Below, piece after piece: positions 9,658 to 18,827 of a stretch of DNA of 64,000 nt (position 1 is the stretch's first letter; each line of letters starts with the position of its first letter). The translations under genes and the position numbers were made by a program. The notes under the pieces are model-generated. The model did not search any database. It had not been told where the DNA came from and saw only the letters and a list, made by a program, of their open reading frames with translations. The stretch comes from JBOFCO01 sp051646105. Its GTDB lineage: Bacteria > Pseudomonadota > Alphaproteobacteria > Rhodobacterales > Rhodobacteraceae. Location: NCBI GenBank assembly GCA_051646105.1, contig JBOFCO010000229.1, positions 1 through 64,000 on the forward strand. The letters run 5' to 3'.

Positions 9658-10875
9658 TCACGACGCTTTTGCGACCGCGGCTTGTTGCGGAACCGCCAAC
9701 TCGACCGGCAAAACGGCATCATCCGGGGCGGGGCCAAGCTTTGTCCTTGCCCGAAGCGCCAATGCTTCTGCAAGAATTTCCTTGCCTTCCACACCCGGCA
9801 GACTGGCCGCGATGCGCAGTGCTACGTCTGACGAGGTGCGGTCAAGTCGAACCATGGCTTTCTTCAGGAAGGGAAAGCCGTGCCGTCTGATCGCATAATC
9901 CGTCAATGAATAGCTGGGACCCTGTCGGGCGACAGAAGTCAGGATGAGGGCTATAAGTTCTTCCCGCGAAGGCGACCCTTCCGCCAAAGCCTGTTCCTTG
10001 ACCCCGCGCATCTCATCGTCATGCGGCAGTGTAATGTTTCGGGCCACGTCCAAAAGCGCGTCATCGCCCAGCGCCTGCAGTTGGCGATCAAGGTCACGGA
10101 TCGAATAGGTTTCATCGTGGGTAAAGCCGTTGTCGATCACCCATCGGGTCAGACCACGTTCCCCACGACGGACAACAAGATTCTTGTCATTGGTCAATCG
10201 CATCGTTTTCCAGAATCTTAAAAACCTATTTGATTTCATAATATTGGGCCCGATGAGCAATGCAAAAGAGCCATAGTGGAAATGATAGTGGTCGCAGCCA
10301 TAATCCCAGATCATGCCACGGTAGTCCGGGCGATCAGGACGCGGAGCACCATAGTGGGAAACTGCTCCGGCAAAATCCACGCCCAAGGCCTCGGCTTCGG
10401 CAAGCCAATCGGTGCAGCCCGGCAACGGGAACCAGCTTGAATCGTTCACAAGAACAAGCCGCTCCATCTTTCGCAGGCTGACACCAAGTGAAAGCACACC
10501 GTCACGATAGCCGCCGAAATCGTATCCGAAATTGGGGCGCTCGATATAGCGGGCGCACTGGAACAAGAGCTTTGCCCTGTCAGCGTCGGAAAGCCGCAGG
10601 TTTGAAACGACGACCGGGCTGAATCCACGGTCCACGAAATACTTCAGCAGCCGTCCGTGGCTGGGTTGCAGACCCTGATCGGGATAGATGAGAACGATGG
10701 CTACCTTTGCCCCCAGGGAAAGCTCGCCTGTGAAGACTCGCTTTTTTCTTGCCAGAACAAGATCGTAGTATGGTGTGGCAAAGAGGTATCGCGTGGCTTG
10801 GGGCGCAGCAGCCTTTGTCTGGCGTCCCATGCGCCTGATTTCGCGCCATAATTTCCACAGCGGTATAGTCGTCAT
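9658..10875 (-). CDS. RgpF-like (rhamnan synthesis F) glycosyltransferase-associated protein
   Basis: A 405-residue protein with the hallmark of the rhamnan synthesis protein F family: RPNFGYDFGGYRDG near residue 110, followed by VLVNDSSWFP. These proteins act in assembly of rhamnose-containing or related surface polysaccharides. No signal peptide is visible. The ATG at 10875 overlaps the stop of the upstream glycosyltransferase by 4 nt (ATGA), so the two are translationally coupled. The C-terminal 130 residues look helical and are not recognised. Which glycan is made cannot be told from the window. Confidence 0.78.
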   Translation of the reverse strand: MTTIPLWKLWREIRRMGRQTKAAAPQATRYLFATPYYDLVLARKKRVFTGELSLGAKVAIVLIYPDQGLQPSHGRLLKYFVDRGFSPVVVSNLRLSDADRAKLLFQCARYIERPNFGYDFGGYRDGVLSLGVSLRKMERLVLVNDSSWFPLPGCTDWLAEAEALGVDFAGAVSHYGAPRPDRPDYRGMIWDYGCDHYHFHYGSFALLIGPNIMKSNRFLRFWKTMRLTNDKNLVVRRGERGLTRWVIDNGFTHDETYSIRDLDRQLQALGDDALLDVARNITLPHDDEMRGVKEQALAEGSPSREELIALILTSVARQGPSYSLTDYAIRRHGFPFLKKAMVRLDRTSSDVALRIAASLPGVEGKEILAEALALRARTKLGPAPDDAVLPVELAVPQQAAVAKAS

Positions 10876-11762
10876 TTGCCTTCGGCTTCCATGCCCACTT
10901 GCAATTCCCGCGATATGTTTCGCGCGCTGAGCACACCTTTCAGAAACGCTATCTGCTTTGCGCGTTTTCGCGCTGATATCAAGGCGAGTGGCGATATGAG
11001 CTGCACAACTGCACCAAGAAAAGCACGCCCGAACGCATATGGCATACCATGTTTCCGGCAGGCATAAACCCTGCTTTGCCCCATGTGCCACGCCTTTAGC
11101 GCCGCTACTTCGGGACTGCGGACCGAAGATCCACCCCCGACATGGCGAACAAGCGCATCGCGGACAAACATGATCGGCCCACGCTGATGACGAAGCCTAA
11201 GACTTAGATCATCGTCTTCGTGATACAGGAAAATCTGCGGATCAAAACCACCTACCGCCTCGAAATCCTTTCGCCGCACAAACAGGGCGGCACCGGAAAG
11301 CACGGTCACTTCGCTATCGGCCTCGGGCCAGCCGCGCCGCATCCACTCCCGGCGCGGCATCATATGGCTTTTGCGCTTGAAATAGGGGCTGCCGTCGGCC
11401 TCTGCGATACGGGGATTAAAGGCAGAGGCGGCGGGGTAATGCCGGGCTGCGGCAACCAGCGCTTCCAGCGCGCCATCGCCAAGCTCTGCATCGGGGTTCA
11501 GGAACAGCAGGAATTCTGTTGTCGCAACTGCGGCACCCTGATTGCAGGCCACCCCAAATCCACGGTTCTCGTCATTGCGGATCAGCCGTGCGCCGTACCG
11601 CTCTGCAACGTCGCGCAACGCTTCCGCATCGGTCGAGGCATTATCGACCAGCACCACAGCGACGCCCTCGGAAACCGAGGCCAGCATCGCAGGCAACACG
11701 GCCATGCTGTTGTAGCAGACCGCAATGATCGTAACAGTCGAGGCAAGCACGGGATCGGGCAT
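10872..11762 (-). CDS. Family 2 glycosyltransferase (WbbL/rhamnosyltransferase-like)
   Basis: A 296-residue GT-A fold transferase. It shows VTIIAVCYNS at the start, VDNASTD, NRGFGVACNQGA, the metal-binding region FLNPDAEL and the acceptor-side HEDDDLSLRL motif, the pattern of WbbL-type sugar transferases. A short hydrophobic C-terminal segment may associate with the membrane. I chose the ATG at 11762, which follows GGGGGGT; an upstream TTG (11819) would place the pnp terminator inside the gene. It is coupled by ATGA to the RgpF-like gene. Confidence 0.85.
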   Translation of the reverse strand: MPDPVLASTVTIIAVCYNSMAVLPAMLASVSEGVAVVLVDNASTDAEALRDVAERYGARLIRNDENRGFGVACNQGAAVATTEFLLFLNPDAELGDGALEALVAAARHYPAASAFNPRIAEADGSPYFKRKSHMMPRREWMRRGWPEADSEVTVLSGAALFVRRKDFEAVGGFDPQIFLYHEDDDLSLRLRHQRGPIMFVRDALVRHVGGGSSVRSPEVAALKAWHMGQSRVYACRKHGMPYAFGRAFLGAVVQLISPLALISARKRAKQIAFLKGVLSARNISRELQVGMEAEGK

Positions 11763-11781
11763 GGACCCCCCATAATACAAA

Positions 11782-11805
11782 GGCCCCGGCGTTTCCACCG
11801 GGGCC
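11782..11805 (-). terminator. Intrinsic terminator of pnp
   Basis: On the minus strand an 8-bp GC stem (GGCCCCGG with CCGGGGCC, 8-nt loop) is followed by TTTGTATT. It lies 24 nt beyond the pnp stop and just before the start of the glycosyltransferase gene, separating the two transcripts at least in part. Confidence 0.75.
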
Positions 11806-11828
11806 GTGTCAGACTGCAATCAAGATGC

Positions 11829-13970
11829 TCACCCTTCGGCGGCTTCTTCCTTTTTCTCGGCGATTTCGGCACCGGTCTCCTGGTCGACCATCTTCATGCC
11901 CAGGCGCACCTTGCCGCGCTCGTCAAAGCCCAGAAGCTTGACCTTCACTTCCTGACCTTCTTTCAGAATCTCGTTCGGGTGTTGCAACCGTTTCGACGCG
12001 ATCTGGGAAACGTGCACCAGCCCGTCGCGCTTGCCGAAGAAGTTCACGAAAGCCCCGAAATCGACCAGCTTGACCACCTTGCCGGTGTAGATTTGCCCGA
12101 TTTCCGGTTCCGCCACGATCGACCAGATCATGTCATAGGCCTTTTTGATCGCGTCGGCAGAGGACGATGCGATCTTGATCATGCCGTCATCGTTGATGTC
12201 GACCTTGGCCCCGCTGGTTTCCACGATCTCGCGGATCACCTTGCCGCCCGAACCGATCACTTCACGGATCTTGTCGGTGGGGATGGTCAGCGTTTCGATC
12301 TTGGGCGCATATTCAGAGAAGCCCTGCGGTGCGGAAATCGCCTTGGCCATTTCGCCCAGGATGTGCATCCTGCCATCTTTTGCCTGTGCCAGAGCCTTTT
12401 CCATGATCTCGGGCGTGATGCCCGCAACCTTGATATCCATCTGAAGCGACGTGATGCCGTTCTCGGTGCCTGCCACCTTGAAATCCATGTCGCCGAGGTG
12501 ATCCTCGTCACCCAGAATGTCGGACAGGATGGCGAATTTGCCGTCTTCTTCGAGGATCAGGCCCATCGCCACACCGGCAACCGGCGCTTTCAGCGGCACG
12601 CCCGCATCCATCATCGAAAGCGAACCGCCGCAGACAGTCGCCATCGAGGACGAGCCGTTGGATTCGGTGATCTCAGACACCACGCGGATGGTATAGGGGA
12701 AATCGGTGGCCGCAGGCAGCACCGCCTGCAACGCGCGCCAGGCCAGCTTGCCGTGGCCGATTTCGCGACGTCCGGGCGGGCCAAAGCGGCCGACCTCACC
12801 CACCGAATAGGGCGGGAAGTTGTAGTGCAGCAGGAAGTTCATCTTTGACGTGCCGGTCAGCGCGTCGATGAACTGCTCATCCTCGCCTGTGCCCAGTGTC
12901 GTCACCAGTAACCCTTGCGTTTCGCCGCGGGTGAACAGGGCCGAACCGTGCGTGCGAGGCAGGATGCCGGTTTCACAGACGATCGGGCGGATGGTTCTGG
13001 TATCGCGGCCATCGATGCGCGGGGCGCCGTTGATGATATCGCCGCGCAGCACCGATGCTTCCAGCTTCTTGATGGCAGAGCCGAGGTTCTCATCGGCCAG
13101 CTCTTCTTCGGAAAGCGCTGCCTTGATGCCCTCGACGGCATTGCCGATGGCGGTGGTGCGTTCCTGCTTGTCGCGGATGGCGAAAGCGGCGCGCATCGCC
13201 TTTTCCCCGGCCTTTTTCACCGAGGCATACAGCGCGGAATAATCCGGCGGGCTGAAATCGAACGGCTCTTTCGCGGCATCTTCCGCGAAATCGATAATCA
13301 GGTCGATCACCGGCTGGATCGAGGCATGGGCGAATTTGACCGCACCCAGCATTTCCGCCTCCGAAAGCTCATAAGCTTCGGATTCGACCATCATCACGGC
13401 ATCCTTGGTGCCGGCGACAACCAGATCGAGGCGCTGATCCGGGCTTTCACGCAGCTTGTGCATATCCTCGCAATCGGGGTTCAGCACGTATTCGCCGTTG
13501 ACGAAACCAACGCGCGCCGCACCGATCGGACCCATGAACGGCACACCGGAAATCGTCAGCGCGGCGGAAGCAGCGATCATGCCGAGGATGTCGGGTTCGT
13601 TGACCAGATCGTGCGACAGCACGGTGACGATGACCAGAACCTCGTTGCGGAAGCCCTCCACGAACAGCGGGCGGATCGGGCGGTCAATCAGGCGCGAAGT
13701 CAGCGTTTCCTTTTCAGAAGGACGCGCCTCGCGCTTGAAGAAGCCGCCGGGCACCTTGCCGGCTGCATAGTAGCGTTCCTGATAATGCACGGTCAGCGGA
13801 AAGAAATCCTGCCCCGGCTTGGCGGATTTCGCAAAAGTCACGTTGGCCATGACAGAGGTTTCGCCCAGCGTGGCGATGACCGAACCGTCGGCCTGACGGG
13901 CAACCTTGCCCGTTTCCAGGGTGAGCGTTTCATTGCCCCACTGGATCGATTTCTTGGTGATGTTGAACAT
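11829..13970 (-). CDS. pnp: Polyribonucleotide nucleotidyltransferase (PNPase)
   Basis: A 713-residue phosphorolytic 3'-5' exoribonuclease and degradosome component. Two RNase PH-like halves are present, the second with the active region GRREIGHGKLA and SNGSSSMATVCGG. They are followed by a KH domain (REVIGSGGKVI near 565) and an S1 domain (GKVVKLVDFGAFVNF near 630). A Lys/Glu-rich tail ends the protein. The ATG at 13970 has AGAGGAAA upstream. The usual upstream partner rpsO is not here: the next gene is dctB on the other strand, 520 nt away. Confidence 0.97.
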   Translation of the reverse strand: MFNITKKSIQWGNETLTLETGKVARQADGSVIATLGETSVMANVTFAKSAKPGQDFFPLTVHYQERYYAAGKVPGGFFKREARPSEKETLTSRLIDRPIRPLFVEGFRNEVLVIVTVLSHDLVNEPDILGMIAASAALTISGVPFMGPIGAARVGFVNGEYVLNPDCEDMHKLRESPDQRLDLVVAGTKDAVMMVESEAYELSEAEMLGAVKFAHASIQPVIDLIIDFAEDAAKEPFDFSPPDYSALYASVKKAGEKAMRAAFAIRDKQERTTAIGNAVEGIKAALSEEELADENLGSAIKKLEASVLRGDIINGAPRIDGRDTRTIRPIVCETGILPRTHGSALFTRGETQGLLVTTLGTGEDEQFIDALTGTSKMNFLLHYNFPPYSVGEVGRFGPPGRREIGHGKLAWRALQAVLPAATDFPYTIRVVSEITESNGSSSMATVCGGSLSMMDAGVPLKAPVAGVAMGLILEEDGKFAILSDILGDEDHLGDMDFKVAGTENGITSLQMDIKVAGITPEIMEKALAQAKDGRMHILGEMAKAISAPQGFSEYAPKIETLTIPTDKIREVIGSGGKVIREIVETSGAKVDINDDGMIKIASSSADAIKKAYDMIWSIVAEPEIGQIYTGKVVKLVDFGAFVNFFGKRDGLVHVSQIASKRLQHPNEILKEGQEVKVKLLGFDERGKVRLGMKMVDQETGAEIAEKKEEAAEG

Positions 13971-14490
13971 ATGTCGTTTCCTCTGGGGAGCACTCCCGGC
14001 GTTCCGGGTCTCCCATATCCGGCGGCCCCATTGCCGCCACCCCAATCCTTTGCATGTGCCCGGGGCCAAGGGCGTCACGTCACAGATTGGGGGCGCTTAC
14101 AGGAAAAAGCCGGGTTTGGGAAGTGGGGGGAGATGTATCGGCGTTCCCGGCCCGGAATCAAGGCACGGCACGCGCCGCCGGGCCAGCGCCCGCCTCCCGG
14201 CCTGCGCAAGCGCAGGCTTTCTTCGGGGCAAAGGTCCACCGGACCTTTGCTTACCCCTCATCACCCCCCATGGGCGGCCGCTTTTGCAGCGCCGCATACC
14301 CGATGATCGCTGGAGGTTGGAGGTGCCAAAAATCTTCGTCCGTAACCGATGCAAGGCAATGGCCTAACGGATGGGTCGTTTTACGGCGACGGCGCCTGTT
14401 CAACGGACTTGCCCGCGCGACGGCTATACAAGCGCAATCGTTTCCGGCACCTCTAGACACAAGAACACCTGGACACACGACAGCGAGAAC
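13971..14490. other. 520-nt intergenic region between divergent pnp and dctB
   Basis: No convincing coding frame is visible on either strand. It must carry the promoters of pnp (minus) and dctB (plus). Its most distinct content is a pair of perfect dyads at 14200-14250, annotated separately. The stretch 14170-14230 is very GC-rich, while 14400-14490, next to dctB, is closer to average. Confidence 0.6.
14200..14250. repeat. Two adjacent perfect inverted repeats (terminator- or REP-like)
   Basis: The first dyad pairs GCCTGCGC (14200-14207) with GCGCAGGC (14210-14217) and is followed on the plus strand by TTTCTT. The second pairs GCAAAGGTCC (14228-14237) with GGACCTTTGC (14241-14250) around a 3-nt loop. 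On the plus strand the first resembles an intrinsic terminator, yet no plus-strand gene lies upstream of it in this gap. It could be a repetitive extragenic element, the end of a small RNA, or a leader structure. Confidence 0.6.
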
Positions 14491-16293
14491 ATGAGGCGGA
14501 TCGGTTTGGCACGATCACGGCGAATATGGGCAATGGTGGCGGGCACGGTGATTTGCCTTGCGCTTGTCCTTGGGGTGGAGCGTTTTGTCCGAACCTCGAC
14601 CCTCGCCAACGGAGTGGAGACAGCGGACAGCACCCTGCGCCAGACCGTCAATGCACTGGAGGGGCATCTGCGGCGATACGAAGCCTTGCCCGCGCTGCTT
14701 GCCCGACAGACAGAAGTCCGCAACTTTCTGACCACGCCGCCCGTGCCGGAGGAGGTGGAGGCGATGAACCTCTGGCTCAAATATACCAACAGGGTGATGG
14801 AATCTTCGGACCTGTACCTGATCAAACCCGATGGCACGACGCTCGCCGCGTCGAATTTCGACAAGGACGACAGCTTCATCGGACAGAACTTTGCCTACCG
14901 GCCCTATTTCACCGAAGCTGCGGCCGGTGGTCAGGGGCGGTTCTTTGCGCTTGGCACCACCTCGGGGGTGAGAGGTTATTATTTCGCTTCCTCCGTGCGG
15001 GATTGGGCGGGGCGGATCGTCGGGGTGGTGGCGCTGAAGATCGGGGTCGAGGATCTTGAGCCCGGATGGCGTGCCCCGACCCACCAGACACTGGTCACCG
15101 ACCCCGAAGGCATCGTCTTCATGGCGACCGATCCGGTCTGGCTTTTCCGGGGGATGCTGCCGCTGACCCCCGAGCGGATCGCAAGGACGACGGCCTCGCG
15201 CCGATATGCCGACCAGATCCTGCAGCCGCTTGGGCAAGAAGAGACAAGGGATGCCGGGCAAAATCTGGTGACGCTGGCCGGTACCGATGGCGCGGTGCGG
15301 GAATATCTCTCCATCAACCGCGAAATGCCTTCGACGGGCTGGACGGTGCAGGTTCTGCTCGACACCGCCCCGCTGCGCGCACAGATGCGGCTGGCGATGG
15401 CAGCCTTTGTCATGTTCCTTGGAATCGCGCTGTCGCTAAGCTGGGCACTTTGGCAACGTCGCGCCCGGCTGGGGGAGCGCATCGCCCTGCAAGCCCGCGC
15501 GCAGGCAGAGCTGGAAAGCCAGGTTGCGGAACGCACGGCCGACCTGCGGCAGGCCAATGACGAGCTTCACCGGATGCAGGCCGATCTGGTTCAGGCGGGA
15601 AAGCTGGCCGCACTTGGGCGGATGTCGGCGGCGCTGAGCCACGAAATCAACCAGCCATTGGCCGCCGTGCGCAACTACGCCGACAGCGCCACCCTGCTGA
15701 TCGACCGGGGTGACCTTTCCCGCGCGCGAGACAATATGGGCCAAATCCTGTCGCTGATCGACCGTATGGCCACCATCGCCCGCCACCTGCGCAACGTCGC
15801 GCGCAAACCGGACGAGAAGCTGAAAACGCTTTCGCTGGCGCAGGCCGTGGCAGATGCGGTGCAGATCGCAGAATCACGGCTGAAAGCATCGGGCGTGACG
15901 GTGCGAGTGGAGCTTCCTTCCGATCTTCCCCCGGTGCTTGGAGGACCGGTGCGGTTGCAACAGGTGATCGTCAACCTTCTGTCAAATGCTGCCGATGCCA
16001 TGCACGGCACAGGCGGCGCGATCGACATTGCAGCCAGCAGGGACGCAGGCATGGTCACGCTGACCCTGCGGGACCGCGGGCCGGGTGTTGCCCCCGCCAT
16101 CATGGACCGCATCTTTGACCCGTTCTTTACCACCAAGACGGTGGGAAGCGGACTCGGGCTGGGACTGTCGATCAGCTACAATATCCTTCAGGACTTTGGC
16201 GGAGATCTGCGTGTCGCCAACCATCCCGACGGCGGGGCGGTGTTCTCGGTGGTGATGCGGATGGCCGAAGCCGGTGAACTGGCGGCGGAATGA
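14491..16293 (+). CDS. dctB: DctB-type sensor histidine kinase
   Basis: A 600-residue membrane kinase of the DctB family, which senses C4-dicarboxylates or related carboxylates. A transmembrane helix (about 11-30) is followed by a periplasmic double-Cache region (about 30-290) with YRPYFTEA and TTSGVRGYY segments, then a second helix (about 300-320) and a coiled coil. The HisKA phospho-acceptor is H384 (LSHEINQP). The catalytic domain has the N-box NLLSNAADAM, DRGPG, FTTK and GLGLGLSI. The start is the ATG at 14491; the frame is open upstream but family similarity begins here. dctD begins 1 nt after the stop. The transporter next door suggests a tricarboxylate or other carboxylate signal. Confidence 0.92.
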   Translation: MRRIGLARSRRIWAMVAGTVICLALVLGVERFVRTSTLANGVETADSTLRQTVNALEGHLRRYEALPALLARQTEVRNFLTTPPVPEEVEAMNLWLKYTNRVMESSDLYLIKPDGTTLAASNFDKDDSFIGQNFAYRPYFTEAAAGGQGRFFALGTTSGVRGYYFASSVRDWAGRIVGVVALKIGVEDLEPGWRAPTHQTLVTDPEGIVFMATDPVWLFRGMLPLTPERIARTTASRRYADQILQPLGQEETRDAGQNLVTLAGTDGAVREYLSINREMPSTGWTVQVLLDTAPLRAQMRLAMAAFVMFLGIALSLSWALWQRRARLGERIALQARAQAELESQVAERTADLRQANDELHRMQADLVQAGKLAALGRMSAALSHEINQPLAAVRNYADSATLLIDRGDLSRARDNMGQILSLIDRMATIARHLRNVARKPDEKLKTLSLAQAVADAVQIAESRLKASGVTVRVELPSDLPPVLGGPVRLQQVIVNLLSNAADAMHGTGGAIDIAASRDAGMVTLTLRDRGPGVAPAIMDRIFDPFFTTKTVGSGLGLGLSISYNILQDFGGDLRVANHPDGGAVFSVVMRMAEAGELAAE

Positions 16294-16294
16294 C

Positions 16295-17638
16295 ATGATC
16301 CCAACCATCCTGCTTATCGATGACGACATGGCGATGCGCCAGTCCACAGAACAGGCCCTGGAACTGGCGGGTCATAACGTGCGCGCCTTTGCCAGGGCCG
16401 AAGAGGCACTCGGGGTGGCCGGACCGGGGCTGAACGGTGTTGTTGTGTCCGACATCCGCATGCCCGGTATGGATGGCATGACCCTTTTGCAGCGGCTTAC
16501 GGACCTTGATCCCGACCTGCCCGTGATCCTGATCACCGGCCATGCCGAGGTTGCACTGGCAGTGGAAGCGATGCGGCGCGGGGCCTATGACTTCATCGAA
16601 AAGCCGTTTTCGATGCAGGCGCTGGCCGCTGTGCTGAAGCGGGCACTGGATCACCGCGCGCTGGTGATGGAAAACCGCCGTCTGCGCGCCGTGGCGGGCC
16701 AGCGCGACGACGTGGAATCACGATTGCCGGGAAGATCGGCGGCGCTGGTGGACCTGCGCCGCCAGATCCGCAGCATCGGCCCGTCCGAAACGGATGTGCT
16801 GATCAGCGGCCCCACCGGCTCTGGCAAAGAGGTCGTCGCGCGCATCCTGCATGACCTGTCGCCGCGCGCAGGCAAACCCTTTGTCGCCATAAACTGTGCA
16901 GCCCTGCCCGCAGCCCTGATCGAAAGCGAACTGTTCGGGCACGAAGCCGGGGCATTTCCCGGCGCCATGCGTGCACGCTACGGGCGGTTCGAACACGCCC
17001 GCAGCGGGACGATCCTGCTGGACGAGATAGGTTCGATGCCGCTGGACCTGCAAGCCAAACTGCTGCGCGTGCTTCAGGACCGGGTGATCCTGCGGCTGGG
17101 ATCCAATGATCCTGTCCCGCTGGATGTGCGTTTTCTGGCAACGTCCAAAACTGATCTTGCGCAGGCGATGGCGCGCGGTGAATTCCGCGAGGATCTGTTC
17201 TGGCGGCTCAATGTAACCAACCTTTGTCTGCCACCGCTGGCGGCCCGGCGCGATGACATTCCGATCCTGTTCCTGCATCTTTTGCGCGAAAGCGCCGCAC
17301 GCCACGGGGTCGAGGACCGATTGCCTGACGCCACCCTGCTGGCAGACCTGTCGGCACGCGACTGGCCGGGAAATGTGCGTGAACTGCGCAATGCGGCGGA
17401 ACGGCATGTGTTGGGGCTGGACTGGATGAAGGTTGAAGGCGATGCCCCGCCCCGCCTTGCCGAACGGGTCGCAGAGTATGAACGAAGCGTCATCGCCGCT
17501 GCAATTGCCGCGCATGGCGGTCGGCTGCGCCCGGTTTATGAAACGCTGGGGATCAGCCGCAAGACGCTGTATGAGAAGATGCAGAAGCATGGCCTTGACC
17601 GCCATCTGATCCTTGACGGAGACGAAGCCGAAGTGTGA
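16295..17638 (+). CDS. dctD: DctD-type sigma-54-dependent response regulator
   Basis: A 447-residue NtrC-family regulator. The receiver domain has acidic residues at IDDD and phospho-acceptor D53 (VSDIRMPG). The AAA+ domain has Walker A GPTGSGKE at 172-179, Walker B ILLDEIGS and the DWPGNVREL region. The C-terminal helix-turn-helix (about 405-440, ISRKTLYEKMQKH) is of Fis type. The sigma-54 contact loop, normally GAFTGA, reads GAFPGA at 219-224. It is paired with dctB (1-nt gap). Probable targets are the adjacent tctCBA genes. Confidence 0.92.
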   Translation: MIPTILLIDDDMAMRQSTEQALELAGHNVRAFARAEEALGVAGPGLNGVVVSDIRMPGMDGMTLLQRLTDLDPDLPVILITGHAEVALAVEAMRRGAYDFIEKPFSMQALAAVLKRALDHRALVMENRRLRAVAGQRDDVESRLPGRSAALVDLRRQIRSIGPSETDVLISGPTGSGKEVVARILHDLSPRAGKPFVAINCAALPAALIESELFGHEAGAFPGAMRARYGRFEHARSGTILLDEIGSMPLDLQAKLLRVLQDRVILRLGSNDPVPLDVRFLATSKTDLAQAMARGEFREDLFWRLNVTNLCLPPLAARRDDIPILFLHLLRESAARHGVEDRLPDATLLADLSARDWPGNVRELRNAAERHVLGLDWMKVEGDAPPRLAERVAEYERSVIAAAIAAHGGRLRPVYETLGISRKTLYEKMQKHGLDRHLILDGDEAEV

Positions 17639-17650
17639 GAGGCCTCTTTT

Positions 17651-17668
17651 TGGGTGGAAATCCACCCA
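17651..17668. promoter_or_regulatory. Perfect 8-bp inverted repeat, candidate DctD operator
   Basis: TGGGTGGA (17651-17658) and TCCACCCA (17661-17668) form a perfect dyad with a 2-nt spacer, 13 nt after the dctD stop and 174 nt upstream of tctC. The half-site TCCACCCA recurs at 17693-17700, 32 bp further on. The position fits an upstream activator site for the adjacent regulator. Assignment to DctD is an inference. Confidence 0.5.
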
Positions 17669-17842
17669 CCCGCGCGCCGCTTTGTTACCCTTTCCACCCA
17701 TCGCGCGGTGAGCGAAGGGAAAATCCGCGCCCCGTCCGGAAGTTCGCCTTGGCATCAGGGTTCGCAGCACGGCTTTCTTTCCGCGACCGCGCGGCAAAGG
17801 AGAGCCTGCGCGGGGCGACCAAAGCCTGTCTGGGAGGACAAG

Positions 17843-18820
17843 ATGACCAATTCGAAAACGCTTGCCGGCCTTGCCGTCGGCGCGATCCTGACCGCATCCG
17901 CCGCATTTTCCCAAACCTATCCCGACCGCCAGATCACCATGGTCGTGCCGTTTTCCGCCGGGGGTCCGACCGATACGGTGGGCCGCCTGATCGCTGAACG
18001 CATGTCGGCCGACCTTGGCCAGCAGATCATCGTCGAAAACGTGGGCGGCGCGGGCGGCACGCTGGGCGCGGGTCAGGTCGCCGGTGCCGAGGCGGATGGC
18101 TATACCATCCTGCTGCATCACATCGGTATGGCGACCAGCGCCACATTGTATCGCAACCTCGCCTACAGCCCGACCGAAGCGTTCGAATATGTGGGCCTCG
18201 TCACCGAGGTGCCGATGACCGTCGTGGCGCGCAAGGATCTGGAACCGACCGATTTCGCCTCGCTCGTTACCTATGTCAAGGAAAACGCCGATACGATCAC
18301 CATGGCCAATGCCGGGATCGGGGCGGCGTCGCACCTGTGCGGGATGTTGTTCATGCAGGCGCTTGAAGCACCGATCGTGACGGTTCCCTACAAGGGCACG
18401 GGTCCGGCGATGACGGAACTTCTGGGCGGGCAGATCGACCTGATGTGCGACCAGACCACCAATACTGCCGAACAGATCAAGGGCGGTACGATCAAGGCCT
18501 ATGCCGTGACCACGCCAGCGCGGCTGGATATCTTCCCCGATCTGCCAACCGTGGCTGAAAGCGGCTTCCCCGCGCTGGAAGTGTCGGTCTGGCACGGCCT
18601 CTACGCCCCGAAGGGTACGCCTGCCGAGGTTGTGGATCGCCTCTCCGTGTCGCTGCAGGCGGCGCTGGCCGATCCGGGGATCGCGACAAAACTGGCGGAA
18701 CTCGGTACCGCGCCCTCACCCGCAGCCGACGCCACGCCCGCCGCGCTGAAGGCCAAGCTTGATGCGGAAATTGCCCGGTGGAAACCGGTGATCGAAACCG
18801 CTGGCGTCTACGCAGACTGA
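17843..18820 (+). CDS. tctC: Tripartite tricarboxylate transporter substrate-binding protein
   Basis: A 325-residue periplasmic binding protein of the Bug/TctC family. The signal peptide ends at about residue 23 (ASAAFSQ). The family segments YPDRQITMVVPFSAGGPTD, IVENVGGAGGTLG and VPYKGTGPA are present. It captures a carboxylate and delivers it to the TctA/TctB membrane complex. GGGAGGAC lies 6 nt before the ATG at 17843, so translation should be strong. It is the first gene of the tctCBA operon, 204 nt after dctD. Confidence 0.94.
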   Translation: MTNSKTLAGLAVGAILTASAAFSQTYPDRQITMVVPFSAGGPTDTVGRLIAERMSADLGQQIIVENVGGAGGTLGAGQVAGAEADGYTILLHHIGMATSATLYRNLAYSPTEAFEYVGLVTEVPMTVVARKDLEPTDFASLVTYVKENADTITMANAGIGAASHLCGMLFMQALEAPIVTVPYKGTGPAMTELLGGQIDLMCDQTTNTAEQIKGGTIKAYAVTTPARLDIFPDLPTVAESGFPALEVSVWHGLYAPKGTPAEVVDRLSVSLQAALADPGIATKLAELGTAPSPAADATPAALKAKLDAEIARWKPVIETAGVYAD

Positions 18821-18827
18821 TGGACAA

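Noticed and set aside
11763..11819. Upstream TTG start for the family 2 glycosyltransferase
   Set aside because: It would include the pnp terminator stem in the coding region and lacks the G-rich ribosome site seen before the ATG at 11762.
11220..12848. Plus-strand open frame of 542 codons opposite pnp and the glycosyltransferase
   Set aside because: It is antisense to two well-supported genes, is rich in His, Arg and Gln as expected for a mirror frame of high-GC coding DNA, and has no ribosome site.
16718..18595. Minus-strand open frame of 625 codons opposite dctD and tctC
   Set aside because: It spans two clear genes and their spacer, has shadow-type composition and no recognisable motif.
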